Assembly (NCBI GenBank): GCA_964251385.1
Contig: CAXUJK010000002.1
Coordinates: 434,001-498,000 of the forward strand
DNA from: CADCVW01 sp964251385
Lineage (GTDB): Bacteria > Pseudomonadota > Alphaproteobacteria > Sphingomonadales > Sphingomonadaceae
Direction: 5' to 3'
DNA length: 64,000 nucleotides
Both the position numbers and the translations under genes were made by a program. Position 1 is the stretch's first letter; every line of letters begins with the position of its first letter. The notes under the pieces are model-generated. The model was not told the DNA's origin, made no database searches, and worked only from the letters and a program-made list of their open reading frames with translations. This document shows positions 25,116-33,147 of this stretch, one piece after another.

Positions 25116-25858
25116 AGCAGGCTTCCCTGCGCGGCGACGGCGGTGGTCGCGGGCGCGCGCCGGCGCGCGTCGATTTCGTTCTGCGCGGAATAGCGCAGGT
25201 CCTCGTCGCGGCCGCCGCGGGCGTGGCTTTCGAGCGCCGCCAAGTCGAGTTCGGACCAGTAGCGCCCGCGGTCGGGCCCGTGCGGCACGCGCGGAAGGAG
25301 CCCGGGCAGCGCGCTCCATGCGAGCAGCTGGTCGACGCTCGCATGTCCAAGCATGTCGCGCAGGTGGTGCGCCGTCACATAAGCGTCGGGCAGCGCGCGG
25401 TGGACGGGTAGGCCGAGTTCGCGGTCGAGGCCGACAGGCTTGCGCCAGTAGCGCAGCACCTGGTTCGAGAATGACGGGCTGTCCGGCCACAGCCGCAGCG
25501 CGCATTTCCACGTGCAGATCCATTGCGCGCCGCCCGACAGCGCGGGCGTACAGAACCGCTGTTCGAACGCGGCACGGTGCGCGGCCAATGCGACCGCGCC
25601 CGAACGCAGGATCGTCGGCGCCACGTCCCGCCACTTGGGCGCGCCGACCACGTCTTCATCTATGATGTGGTGCACCGCCTGCGTCACGGGCGGGATGGGG
25701 CGTTCGGGATCGACCAGATGCTGCCCGCGGCTGTCCGTCACGGACCATCCGTCGGAACCTTGCACGACGTCCTGCCACCCGACCTCGCACACGCCGTGCG
25801 CGGGCGGGGCGGAGCCGGTCGTCTCCAGATCGATCACGCGGATGAATGTGCCGGGCAT
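25112..25858 (-). CDS. DEDDh-type 3'-5' exonuclease
   Basis: 248 residues from the ATG at 25858 (MPGTFIRVIDLETTG). Exo I is DLETTG and Exo III is HRALPDAYVTAHHL with the general-base His and metal-binding Asp. Exo II reads AHRAAFEQRF, with Glu where Asp is usual in NAxFD; I cannot tell whether this lowers activity. DnaQ-like proteins of this size trim DNA or RNA ends. First gene of a coupled run with the RNase H-like gene and adhC. Divergent from the methyltransferase gene 49 bases away. Confidence 0.85.
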   Translation of the reverse strand: MPGTFIRVIDLETTGSAPPAHGVCEVGWQDVVQGSDGWSVTDSRGQHLVDPERPIPPVTQAVHHIIDEDVVGAPKWRDVAPTILRSGAVALAAHRAAFEQRFCTPALSGGAQWICTWKCALRLWPDSPSFSNQVLRYWRKPVGLDRELGLPVHRALPDAYVTAHHLRDMLGHASVDQLLAWSALPGLLPRVPHGPDRGRYWSELDLAALESHARGGRDEDLRYSAQNEIDARRRAPATTAVAAQGSLL

Positions 25859-25907
25859 GACCCTATCTAGGCACGGTCGCCCGCCAACAAACCCCGGATT
25901 TTCGACA

Positions 25908-26519
25908 ATGCTGAACGAACTCCCGCCCGGCGCCTTTGACAAGCAGGACACGGGCGACGACCTCGACTTCTACGCACCGGCAAGGCTCGTCACGCATATC
26001 GACGAAGGCGCGGTGGCGGCGCTGACCGCGTTCTACGCCGAACACGTGCCCACGGGCGGCACGGTGCTCGACCTGATGTCGAGCTGGGTCAGCCACTTGC
26101 CCGGGGATTTCGCAGGCGAGGCGATCGGGCATGGCATGAATGCGGAGGAGCTCGCAGCCAACCCGTGGCTGTCGCGCCGGTTCGTCCAGGATCTGAACCG
26201 CGACCCGGTCCTGCCGCTGGAGGAGGCGAGCCTAGATGCGGTCCTGTGCTGCGTCGGGGTTCAGTATCTGCAGGACCCGGTGGCCGTCTTCGCCGAAGTC
26301 GCACGCGCGTTGCGTCCGGGCGCGCCGTTCGTCGTCAGCTTTTCCAACCGGTGCTTTCCGACGAAAGCCGTCGCGATCTGGCGCGCGCTCGACACGAGCG
26401 GCCACGCGGCGCTCGTTCGCCTGTACATGGAACGGGCGGGGTTCCGCGCGGTCCAGGCGCAGGTGCTGGCGGACGGAGCGCGAAGCGACCCGCTCGTCGC
26501 GGTGGTCGGACGCAACTAA
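25908..26519 (+). CDS. SAM-dependent methyltransferase (class I)
   Basis: 203 residues from ATG 25908. The glycine motif normally found in motif I is weak (GTVLDLMSSWVSHLP), but the downstream layout fits class I methyltransferases of the UbiE/Methyltransf_11 type: NRDPVLPLEEASLDAVLCCV as motif II, then the helix VFAEVARALRPGAPFVVSF as motif III. Substrate unknown. Divergent from the exonuclease. No operon partner on its strand except the small protein 90 bases downstream. Confidence 0.75.
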   Translation: MLNELPPGAFDKQDTGDDLDFYAPARLVTHIDEGAVAALTAFYAEHVPTGGTVLDLMSSWVSHLPGDFAGEAIGHGMNAEELAANPWLSRRFVQDLNRDPVLPLEEASLDAVLCCVGVQYLQDPVAVFAEVARALRPGAPFVVSFSNRCFPTKAVAIWRALDTSGHAALVRLYMERAGFRAVQAQVLADGARSDPLVAVVGRN

Positions 26520-26549
26520 AGCGCGTTCCGCAACGGTTCGGATATATCG

Positions 26550-26579
26550 CTAACGCTTTGTTTACCATTGGCGCGTTAG
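26550..26579. repeat. Inverted repeat CTAACGC/GCGTTAG
   Basis: CTAACGC (26550-26556) and GCGTTAG (26573-26579) flank 16 AT-richer bases, between the methyltransferase gene and the small protein at 26611. It could be an operator or a weak terminator; no T-run follows. Confidence 0.35.
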
Positions 26580-26610
26580 GGCAAGCCACGGATTACAAAG
26601 GAATTTTCGT

Positions 26611-26928
26611 ATGTCGATTTTTCTCGCCGCCCTGATCGTAGCGCATCAGCCATTGCCGTTCATAGACCGGTCCGTCCTCCGCACGCTCGCCAAGCGCGAG
26701 GCGGCGCAGGATAAACGTCCCCGTCCGATCAAGGCGGCGTCGCCGCGTGCCAGCCGAGTCGCGACCGCCGACCTGTGCGACGCAAGCTCCACGGCGACGT
26801 CGCCGCGCGCGGAATTGGGCCGCGCCTACTCCATGTTCGGGCCCCGCGTGTCGATCCTCGAGGCGACCTGCGCCAACCGCACGTCTTCGCTTGCGATATC
26901 CAAGCCCATCCGCGTCGCCGCGCGCTAG
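26611..26928 (+). CDS. Small hypothetical protein
   Basis: 105 residues with a good AAGGAA site 8 bases before the ATG. A short hydrophobic N-terminus (MSIFLAALIVA) could be a weak signal sequence. The rest is basic, Ser/Ala-rich, with two Cys (DLCD, ATCA) that might form a disulfide. No family recognised. It ends 3 bases from the stop of the convergent ABC permease. Confidence 0.6.
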   Translation: MSIFLAALIVAHQPLPFIDRSVLRTLAKREAAQDKRPRPIKAASPRASRVATADLCDASSTATSPRAELGRAYSMFGPRVSILEATCANRTSSLAISKPIRVAAR

Positions 26929-26931
26929 AAC

Positions 26932-28164
26932 CTATTCGCTGCGAAGGGCCTCGATCGGCGACAGCCGCGAGGCGCGGAGCGCGGGGTAGCCGCCGAAGAC
27001 GAGGCCGATGACGGCGGAAAACAGGATCGCACCACCGGCCACGCCCGGGCCGATCTCCGCCGGAAACCCGCCGTACACCGAAAACGCCTTGGCCGCCGCT
27101 ATGGCCAGCACGAGCCCGATGACGCCGCCGATGACGCACAGCGTCGCGGCCTCGACCAGGAACTGGTTGCGGATGTCGCGGCGTTTGGCACCCAGGGCCA
27201 TGCGCAGCCCGATCTCGCGCGTCCGTTCGGTGACGGACACGAGCATGATGTTCATGATGCCGATACCGCCCACGAGCAGCGAGATCGACGCGATCGCGAC
27301 CAGCACCGCCTGGAACACACCCGTCACTTTTGACGACTCCTCGATGAACTCGGCCGTCGTGCGGATCGTGAACGGGGAGATATCGCGCCCGCGCACGCTG
27401 TAGCGGTCGCGCAGGAGGCGGGTCATGTCGGTCTTGGCTTCGCCCAGATCGACCCCGTCTTCGAACCCGACGAACAGGATATGGAGGTCGTCGGGGCCGG
27501 GCAGCGTGTTGGAGAAGCGCGCGCGGGCCGTTGAGATCGGCACGATGATGATGTCGTCGTTGTCCGTGCCGAAGCTCGCGCCCTTGGACTCGAGAAGCCC
27601 GACGACGGTGAACGGCACGCGATTGATGCGGAACGTCTCGCCCACCGAATCGAAGGTCCCGAACAGTTTGCGCGCGACGGTCGCCCCCAGCACCGCGACG
27701 CGCGCGCCCGCGCGCACGTCCGCGTCGGAGATGAAGCGTCCGGACTCCGCGCCGATCGCGGCGGCCGTGGCGTAGCCCGGCGTCGCGCCGATCGCGCTGG
27801 TCGCGGCGCGTCTCCCCTGGCTTTGCAGCTGCACGCTGGCGCGAAGCTGCGGCGCGATCGCGCTGACGCCCGCCACCGATCGTTCGATCGCGCGCGCGTC
27901 GCGCATCGTCAGACGGCCGCGATCGAACGATGACCGCCCGCCGTCGGTGTCCGCCTGCGGGAACACGAGCGCCATGTTCGAACCCAACGCACTGATCGAT
28001 TCCATCACCGACACCTGCGCGCCGGACCCGACGGCCACCGCGAGCGTGACGGCGAGCACCCCGATCATGACGCCCAGCGTGGTCAGGATCGAGCGCATGA
28101 GGTTTGTGCGCAGCGCCGTCAGCGCGATGCCGATGTTGATCGACCAGGTTTCGAATCTACGCAT
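26932..28164 (-). CDS. MacB-like ABC transporter permease (FtsX domain)
   Basis: 410 residues. One N-terminal membrane helix (TLGVMIGVLAVTLAVAVGSG) is followed by a periplasmic MacB_PCD domain (~residues 55-275) and three C-terminal helices with the FtsX signature, including VGGIGIMNIMLVSVTERTRE and the end motif PALRASRLSPIEALRSE. It lacks a fused ATPase, which is supplied by the gene upstream at 28270. Together with the adaptor it forms a MacA/MacB-type exporter that pushes peptides, lipids or drugs from the periplasm outward. A large hairpin repeat separates it from the ATPase gene. Confidence 0.92.
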   Translation of the reverse strand: MRRFETWSINIGIALTALRTNLMRSILTTLGVMIGVLAVTLAVAVGSGAQVSVMESISALGSNMALVFPQADTDGGRSSFDRGRLTMRDARAIERSVAGVSAIAPQLRASVQLQSQGRRAATSAIGATPGYATAAAIGAESGRFISDADVRAGARVAVLGATVARKLFGTFDSVGETFRINRVPFTVVGLLESKGASFGTDNDDIIIVPISTARARFSNTLPGPDDLHILFVGFEDGVDLGEAKTDMTRLLRDRYSVRGRDISPFTIRTTAEFIEESSKVTGVFQAVLVAIASISLLVGGIGIMNIMLVSVTERTREIGLRMALGAKRRDIRNQFLVEAATLCVIGGVIGLVLAIAAAKAFSVYGGFPAEIGPGVAGGAILFSAVIGLVFGGYPALRASRLSPIEALRSE

Positions 28165-28183
28165 CCGGAAGCGCCAACTTCTT

Positions 28184-28254
28184 GTTCCCCGGCGTAGGCC
28201 GGGGCCCAGCCTCGGCCGCCGCGAAAGGCTGGGCCCCGGCCTTCGCCGGGGAAC
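28184..28254. repeat. Long palindrome with 29-bp arms
   Basis: The left arm starts GTTCCCCGGCGTAGGCCGGG at 28184 and pairs with the right arm ending CCTTCGCCGGGGAAC at 28254, with only one mismatch over 29 bases and a 13-base loop. It lies inside the exporter operon, between the ATPase stop and the permease start. The right end shares its sequence with the shorter palindrome at 47089-47112, so this is a dispersed family. It may stabilise or attenuate the mRNA. Confidence 0.85.
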
Positions 28255-28269
28255 GAAGGAAAAGCCGCC

Positions 28270-28974
28270 TCATCCCGCCATCACGCGGTCGCTCACCGCC
28301 TCGTCCGCGATGATCGCGCCGTCCCGAAAGAGGATGCGGCGCTTGGCGTAGCGGGCGATGTCGGCCTCGTGCGTGACGAGGACGACGGTGATGCCCTCGT
28401 CGTTGCGCTCCTGGAAAATGCGCATGATCTCCTCCGACGTGGCGCTGTCGAGCGCGCCCGTCGGCTCGTCCGCGAGCAGGATCAGCGGTTCGGTGACGAG
28501 CGCGCGGGCGATGGCGACGCGTTGCTGCTGCCCGCCCGACAATTTCGCGGGCGAGTGGTCGAGGCGGTCGCCCAGGCCCATTGCCTCCAGCTTGGCGCGT
28601 GCGCGGGTGCGCCGGGTGGCGGCGGGCACGCCCGCGTAGATCAGCGGCACCGCGACGTTGTCGAGCGCGCTGGTGCGGGCGAGCAGGTTGAACTGCTGGA
28701 AGACGAACCCGACCGTGCGGTTGCGCAGGGTGGCGAGCGCGTCGCCGTCCATCGTCGCGGTCGACACGCCGTCGATGCGCACCGTGCCCGCGGTCGGCAC
28801 GTCGAGGCACCCGACCATGTTCATGAACGTCGATTTACCCGATCCGCTCGCGCCCATGATCGCGACGAATTCGCCGTGCCCGATCGACAGGCTGACCCCG
28901 CGCAGCGCGCGCACGACTTCCTCGCCCATGCGGTACTCCTTCGTCAGGTCGCGCATCTCGACGAGAGGCGTCAC
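28270..28974 (-). CDS. ABC exporter ATPase (LolD/MacB-type)
   Basis: 234 residues from GTG 28974, which overlaps the adaptor stop as GTGA. Walker A is GASGSGKST, the ABC signature is LSGGQQQRVAIARAL, Walker B is LILLADEPTGALD and the switch His is in THEAD. Sequence features (the ADEPTGALDS string, ~230 residues) place it in the LolD/MacB ATPase family. Its membrane partner is the permease downstream and its periplasmic partner is the adaptor upstream. Confidence 0.95.
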   Translation of the reverse strand: MTPLVEMRDLTKEYRMGEEVVRALRGVSLSIGHGEFVAIMGASGSGKSTFMNMVGCLDVPTAGTVRIDGVSTATMDGDALATLRNRTVGFVFQQFNLLARTSALDNVAVPLIYAGVPAATRRTRARAKLEAMGLGDRLDHSPAKLSGGQQQRVAIARALVTEPLILLADEPTGALDSATSEEIMRIFQERNDEGITVVLVTHEADIARYAKRRILFRDGAIIADEAVSDRVMAG

Positions 28975-30227
28975 TGCGTCTGTTCTTCCTCGTCTTCGAC
29001 CTTCTCCTCCGCGGCGGGCTTGAGCGAACGCGACCGGACGAGGACCTTGTCGCCGGCCTTCAGCCCGCTTGTGATCTCCGCATGCGTCTCTCCGCGCAGG
29101 CCGACCGTGACCTTGCGCGCGACTGGCTTGTACGGATCGGCGGACGCGACCCACACCGTTGCCGGGCGCTTGCCCGCGACCGGTGCCTCCTTGGGACGGT
29201 CGGCGGGACGCGGGCGGAAGCGCAATGCGGCGGAGGGCACGCGCAGCACGTTCTTCACACCGCCGGTGACGATCTCGACGTTCGCCGTCATCCCTGGCAG
29301 GAGCTTGCCGTCCGGGTTCTGGACCAGCAGAATGACGAAGTAGCTGACGACGTTCTGCGCTTCGGTCGCGGAGGTGCGGATCTGGCGCACCACCGCCTCG
29401 AACGTGCGGTCGGGATAGGCGTCGACGGTGAAGCGCACCGTCTGACCCTGGCGGACCTCGCCGATGTCGGCTTCGTCGACGGACGCCTCGACCTGCATGA
29501 CGCTCATGTCGGCGGCGATTTCGAACAAATTGGGTGTCTGGAAGCTGGCGGCGACGGTGGCGCCGGGTTCGACGAGCTTGTTGATGACGGTGCCGCTCGC
29601 GGGCGCGAGGATGCGCGTGCGGCGCAGGTCGAGCTGGGCCGACGAAAGCTCGGCCTCCTGCTGACGGATCTGGGCGCGCGCCGACGCGATCCCGGCTTGC
29701 GCGACGGCGAGCCCCGATCGCGCGGCGGCCAGCGTGCCGCTCGCCTGGTCGAGTCCCGTTCTCGACACGAACCCGCGTTCCGCCAGCTCCTCGCGGCGTC
29801 CGAAGTCGCGTTGCTGCAACCCGATATCGGTTCGCGCGCGGGCTAGCGTCGCTTCGGCCTGCAGCAGGCCCGCGCGCGCCAGCTGCACCTGCGATTGCGC
29901 CTGGATCACGCGGGCCTGCAGCCGCGTCGGATCGATCTGCGCGAGCGGTTGCCCCGCGAACACCTGCGTGTTGAAGTCGACGAAGACCTGCGAGACCTGA
30001 CCCGACACTTCGGACCCGACCTTGATGGTGTTGAGCGCGCGCACCTTTCCGGATGCCGACACGACACGCGTCACGTCACCGCGCGCCGCAGGCGTTGCAA
30101 CGTAGACGTAGTCCGGCTTGCTGGGCGTCAGAACCGAATATGCGATAGCGGCGAGGACCAGCGCGATCAGCGCGGACCAGATCGGATGACGGCGGAACCA
30201 GCCGAGAGCGCGGGGGAGAGAGGCCAT
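28971..30227 (-). CDS. MacA-like periplasmic adaptor (HlyD family)
   Basis: 418 residues. An N-terminal membrane anchor (residues ~14-31) is followed by a lipoyl half (KVGSEVSGQVSQV), a long coiled-coil hairpin (~100-200), the second lipoyl half (ILAPASGTVINKLVEPGATV), a beta-barrel and a membrane-proximal domain. The C-terminus is very acidic and Gln-rich (KVEDEEEQTQ). It is the first gene of the exporter operon. The outer-membrane channel is not in this locus, so the exporter probably borrows a TolC-like protein. Confidence 0.92.
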   Translation of the reverse strand: MASLPRALGWFRRHPIWSALIALVLAAIAYSVLTPSKPDYVYVATPAARGDVTRVVSASGKVRALNTIKVGSEVSGQVSQVFVDFNTQVFAGQPLAQIDPTRLQARVIQAQSQVQLARAGLLQAEATLARARTDIGLQQRDFGRREELAERGFVSRTGLDQASGTLAAARSGLAVAQAGIASARAQIRQQEAELSSAQLDLRRTRILAPASGTVINKLVEPGATVAASFQTPNLFEIAADMSVMQVEASVDEADIGEVRQGQTVRFTVDAYPDRTFEAVVRQIRTSATEAQNVVSYFVILLVQNPDGKLLPGMTANVEIVTGGVKNVLRVPSAALRFRPRPADRPKEAPVAGKRPATVWVASADPYKPVARKVTVGLRGETHAEITSGLKAGDKVLVRSRSLKPAAEEKVEDEEEQTQ

Positions 30228-30298
30228 GAGCCGCCTTGTGCCCGCGAATTTCTCGCGCGCCTAGTGTGCTATTCACCTAAACCACTAATATTTTCGGG

Positions 30299-31387
30299 TC
30301 ATCCAATGCGGGTCAGTCTCGCTGCTAGCCGGGTAAGTCCCGGCACGCGCGCGAGCCGCATCAGCGCGGTGCGCGGGCCGGACCGCTCGGCGGCCCAGCG
30401 CAGTGTTTCGGCGACGGCCAAAGGCCGGCGCGAGCGACGGGCGAAGGCGGCTTGGTAGCCGAACGCCCCGGCTGGTCCATCCTGGAGCAATGTCTGCCCT
30501 GCCGCGATGCCGCTACGTAGCGCGATCGCCACGCCGTCGCCCGCGAGCGATGAGATGACCGCGCTTTGATCGCCAAGCCGGAAGATGCCAGCGGAGGTTT
30601 CCGGAGCGCGCCAGCCGTAGGGAACGCCTGCGATCGCGGTCCAGGTTGGGGGACGATAGCCTGCGATGCGCGTCGCCAACGCGGGCACCTGATCTTCGAT
30701 GCGGGACACAAGAGCTTCTGCACCGCCAGCGTCGGCTAGACGGTCTCGACCTGCGGAGATGGCAAGGTTGGCGGTGCCGTCCTCCTGGAGCAGCAGTCCA
30801 GCGTAACCGCCGTCGAAGAAGTGGAGTTCGATGGTTCCATCGAGTGCGGCGCGAAGTGCTGCCGAGGCCGGAAGACTCGCGCGCAGACCGATCGAGGGCG
30901 GCTCGGTGCGAGAGGCGAGGTTGCGCCCCACGCCTCGCAACTCGTGCTTGCCGGTGGCCAGCAAGAGTGCGTCCGGGGTCACCCGTTCGTCATCGGCGAA
31001 GCGCACGAGCCGATCGGCCGTCGCATTGCGCACGGTGCGCCCGCGCGTGACGTTCGCCCCGGCTTCGACGGCGGCACCGAGCAATGCTTCGTCGAGCGTG
31101 CGCCGCGATAGGCCGACGGCGGGTTGGGGGAGGTCGACCTCAACCTGCATGCCACCCGCTATGAGGCGCAGGCGGTGGATCGGGTGCGCGCCCAACGCGT
31201 GTACGTCGACGCCCAACCTGTTCAGCGCGTCGAGCGCGTCCCAGCCCAGAAATCCGCCGCACACGACATCGTGCGGACCCGTCGTGCGCTCGACGAGCTC
31301 GGCGGCGACGCCTCCTCCGCCCAGCGTGATCGCCGCGGCCGACCCCGCCGGGCCGCCGCCGACGATCAGCGCAGCCGTTCGACGCAC
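30299..31387 (-). CDS. FAD-dependent oxidoreductase of the type III PKS operon
   Basis: 362 residues from GTG 31387, inside the 3' end of the methyltransferase gene (22-base overlap). The dinucleotide-binding motif is LIVGGGPAGSAAA, with a downstream GD motif in FRLGDQSAVISSLAGDGVA that contacts FAD. The overall form resembles geranylgeranyl reductases and aromatic-ring monooxygenases. In the srsABC phenolic-lipid operon of Streptomyces griseus a flavoprotein hydroxylase follows a type III synthase and a methyltransferase, so ring hydroxylation of an alkylresorcinol-type product is a reasonable guess; reduction of an isoprenoid is the main alternative. Confidence 0.82.
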   Translation of the reverse strand: MRRTAALIVGGGPAGSAAAITLGGGGVAAELVERTTGPHDVVCGGFLGWDALDALNRLGVDVHALGAHPIHRLRLIAGGMQVEVDLPQPAVGLSRRTLDEALLGAAVEAGANVTRGRTVRNATADRLVRFADDERVTPDALLLATGKHELRGVGRNLASRTEPPSIGLRASLPASAALRAALDGTIELHFFDGGYAGLLLQEDGTANLAISAGRDRLADAGGAEALVSRIEDQVPALATRIAGYRPPTWTAIAGVPYGWRAPETSAGIFRLGDQSAVISSLAGDGVAIALRSGIAAGQTLLQDGPAGAFGYQAAFARRSRRPLAVAETLRWAAERSGPRTALMRLARVPGLTRLAARLTRIG

Positions 31388-32058
31388 AACCGGAACGGAA
31401 AACGGCGCACGACTTTCGCGGCGCCCGCGGGAATGCCCGCCTCTTGGAGGATGGGTCGCCACTCGGCCGGACGAAACGACCGCGCGATCGACAGCGTCCC
31501 GTCCTCGCGCACGATCCGATGCACGCGGGCCGCGCGCGCGAGCAGCGGATAGCCCGCATGCGCGAAGCCGTGCCGGTGCAGGTCGTTGACGAACCAGCCC
31601 TTGGTCGAATGCGCCTCCATGTGCGCGACGAAGGCGACGAGTTGCGCGGGCGTCATGTGGTGGGCGACGAGGCTGCTGACGATCAGGTCGAACGGGCCGG
31701 GGACGTCGCGATAGTCGCCCGTGCGGTAGTCGATCGCGACATCGGCGGGGGTCGCGGTTCGCGCGCTCGCGGCGCTCTTGGCGTTGAGGTCGACGCCGAC
31801 CAGATCGGCCACGACGCCGCGCGAGCGCGCCCAGCGCGCGATGCTTCGCAGCATGTCGCCCTGGCCGAAGCCGACGTCGAGCAGCCGGAATCGCTTCGAC
31901 TTGCCCACGGCCCGCGCGCAAAAATCGATCGTCGGGCGGGCGGCGAGCGTCAGCCGGTTGATGAGGGACAGGTCGGCGAGCACAATGTCGTAGATCGCCG
32001 GGTCTAGCGCGGCGTCGTCCATCTGCTCGTCTTGCAGCGACCGGACGGCGAGAGTCAT
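31366..32058 (-). CDS. SAM-dependent methyltransferase of the type III PKS operon
   Basis: 230 residues from the ATG at 32058, which overlaps the synthase stop as ATGA. Motif I is RLLDVGFGQGDML, motif II the acidic end VGVDLN, and motif III follows PFDLIVSSLVAHHM, a class I methyltransferase. A C-terminal region (RFPFRLCVERLR) completes it. Likely role: O- or C-methylation of the polyketide made by the adjacent synthase, by analogy with SrsB. The coupling with the genes on both sides supports one pathway. Confidence 0.85.
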   Translation of the reverse strand: MTLAVRSLQDEQMDDAALDPAIYDIVLADLSLINRLTLAARPTIDFCARAVGKSKRFRLLDVGFGQGDMLRSIARWARSRGVVADLVGVDLNAKSAASARTATPADVAIDYRTGDYRDVPGPFDLIVSSLVAHHMTPAQLVAFVAHMEAHSTKGWFVNDLHRHGFAHAGYPLLARAARVHRIVREDGTLSIARSFRPAEWRPILQEAGIPAGAAKVVRRFPFRLCVERLR

Positions 32059-33113
32059 GGCGCGCGCGAAAAGTGAAAGCCTTCGGCGGCGAGGCCGGGG
32101 CCGAAGGCGAGCGCGATGCCGTCGCGGTGATCCTGCTCGCCCAGCAACTGGGCGAGCACGAACATCAGCGTCGACGACGACATGTTGCCGTAGCGCAGCA
32201 GCACGTCGCGCGACGCCGCCAGCGCGGACGGCGGAAGCGCGAGCGTGCGTTCGACCGCGTCCAGGATCGAACGCCCGCCCGCGTGCACCGCCCAGCAGTC
32301 GACGTCTTGCCGGGCACGGCCTTCGAACATGCGCGCGCACACCGCTTCGTCGCCGAGCGCGGCTGCGAACCGCGCGGGCACTTCGCCGTCGAGGTGCATG
32401 GCGAACCCGGTGTCGCCGATCGTCCAGCGGATCATTTCTCCGGTGTCCGCGAGCGCGGCAGCGAAAGGGTGGTGGATCGCGAAACCGACCGGCTCCGCGG
32501 ACACGATCGCGGCCGCGGCCCCGTCGCCGAACTGGAGCATGGCGAGCAGCGGTTCGAGCGCGGTGTCGAACTGAAGGTGCAGCGTCGACAGCTCGACGGT
32601 GACGACCAGGACGCGCGCGCCCGGCTCGGAGCGGGTGATATGGTACGCGGTGCGCAGCGCGGCGACCGCGGCGTAGCATCCCATGAAGCCCACCAAGGTG
32701 CGCTCGACACCCGCGTCTAGCTTCAGGTCGGTCGCGATGAGCTGATCGAGACCGGGCGCGATGAAGCCCGTGCAGCTGGCAACGACGAGGTGGGTGACGG
32801 TGCCGACATCGAGCTTGCGGATCGCCTCCAGCGCCAGCGCGGGGGCGGCGTCGGCGTAGACCCGCATCCGCGCGGAGGTCGGCGGGGAGCCGGCACCGTA
32901 GAAGCCGCCGGGCGCGACGGGCGAACCGCCGCCTAGCGTCGCGGGCAGCACGGACCAGCGGTGTTCGATCCCGGCCCGCGCCGCCATGCGGCGGAACAGC
33001 GCGCGCCGGCGCGGGTCGGCGACCTGCCCCTCGGCCCAGCCGATGAAGGCGTCGTGGACGTCGTGTCCGGGCACCGCGGTCGCGATCGCATTGATGTACG
33101 CTGCACTTGTCAC
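32055..33113 (-). CDS. Type III polyketide synthase (chalcone synthase family)
   Basis: 352 residues, the normal length for the family. The catalytic triad is complete: Cys146 in GFMGCYAAV, His277 in WAVHAGGRS and Asn310 in RYGNMSSST, corresponding to Cys164/His303/Asn336 of chalcone synthase. It condenses malonyl-CoA with a starter, probably a fatty acyl chain in a bacterium, giving alkylresorcinols or alkylpyrones. It is followed without gap by a methyltransferase and a flavoprotein and preceded 34 bases upstream by an ATP-grasp-like gene on the same strand. The product itself cannot be deduced from sequence. Confidence 0.93.
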   Translation of the reverse strand: MTSAAYINAIATAVPGHDVHDAFIGWAEGQVADPRRRALFRRMAARAGIEHRWSVLPATLGGGSPVAPGGFYGAGSPPTSARMRVYADAAPALALEAIRKLDVGTVTHLVVASCTGFIAPGLDQLIATDLKLDAGVERTLVGFMGCYAAVAALRTAYHITRSEPGARVLVVTVELSTLHLQFDTALEPLLAMLQFGDGAAAAIVSAEPVGFAIHHPFAAALADTGEMIRWTIGDTGFAMHLDGEVPARFAAALGDEAVCARMFEGRARQDVDCWAVHAGGRSILDAVERTLALPPSALAASRDVLLRYGNMSSSTLMFVLAQLLGEQDHRDGIALAFGPGLAAEGFHFSRAP

Positions 33114-33147
33114 GATCCATGAACCTTCGGCGAGCGTCGAGGCTCCC

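Noticed and set aside
24745..25350. N-terminal extension of the formaldehyde dehydrogenase
   Set aside because: The family starts at MKTRAA; the upstream part is Arg-rich and overlaps the RNase H-like and exonuclease genes.
26932..30227. LolCDE lipoprotein-release transporter
   Set aside because: A periplasmic HlyD-type adaptor in the operon and a single FtsX-type permease point to a MacAB-like exporter.
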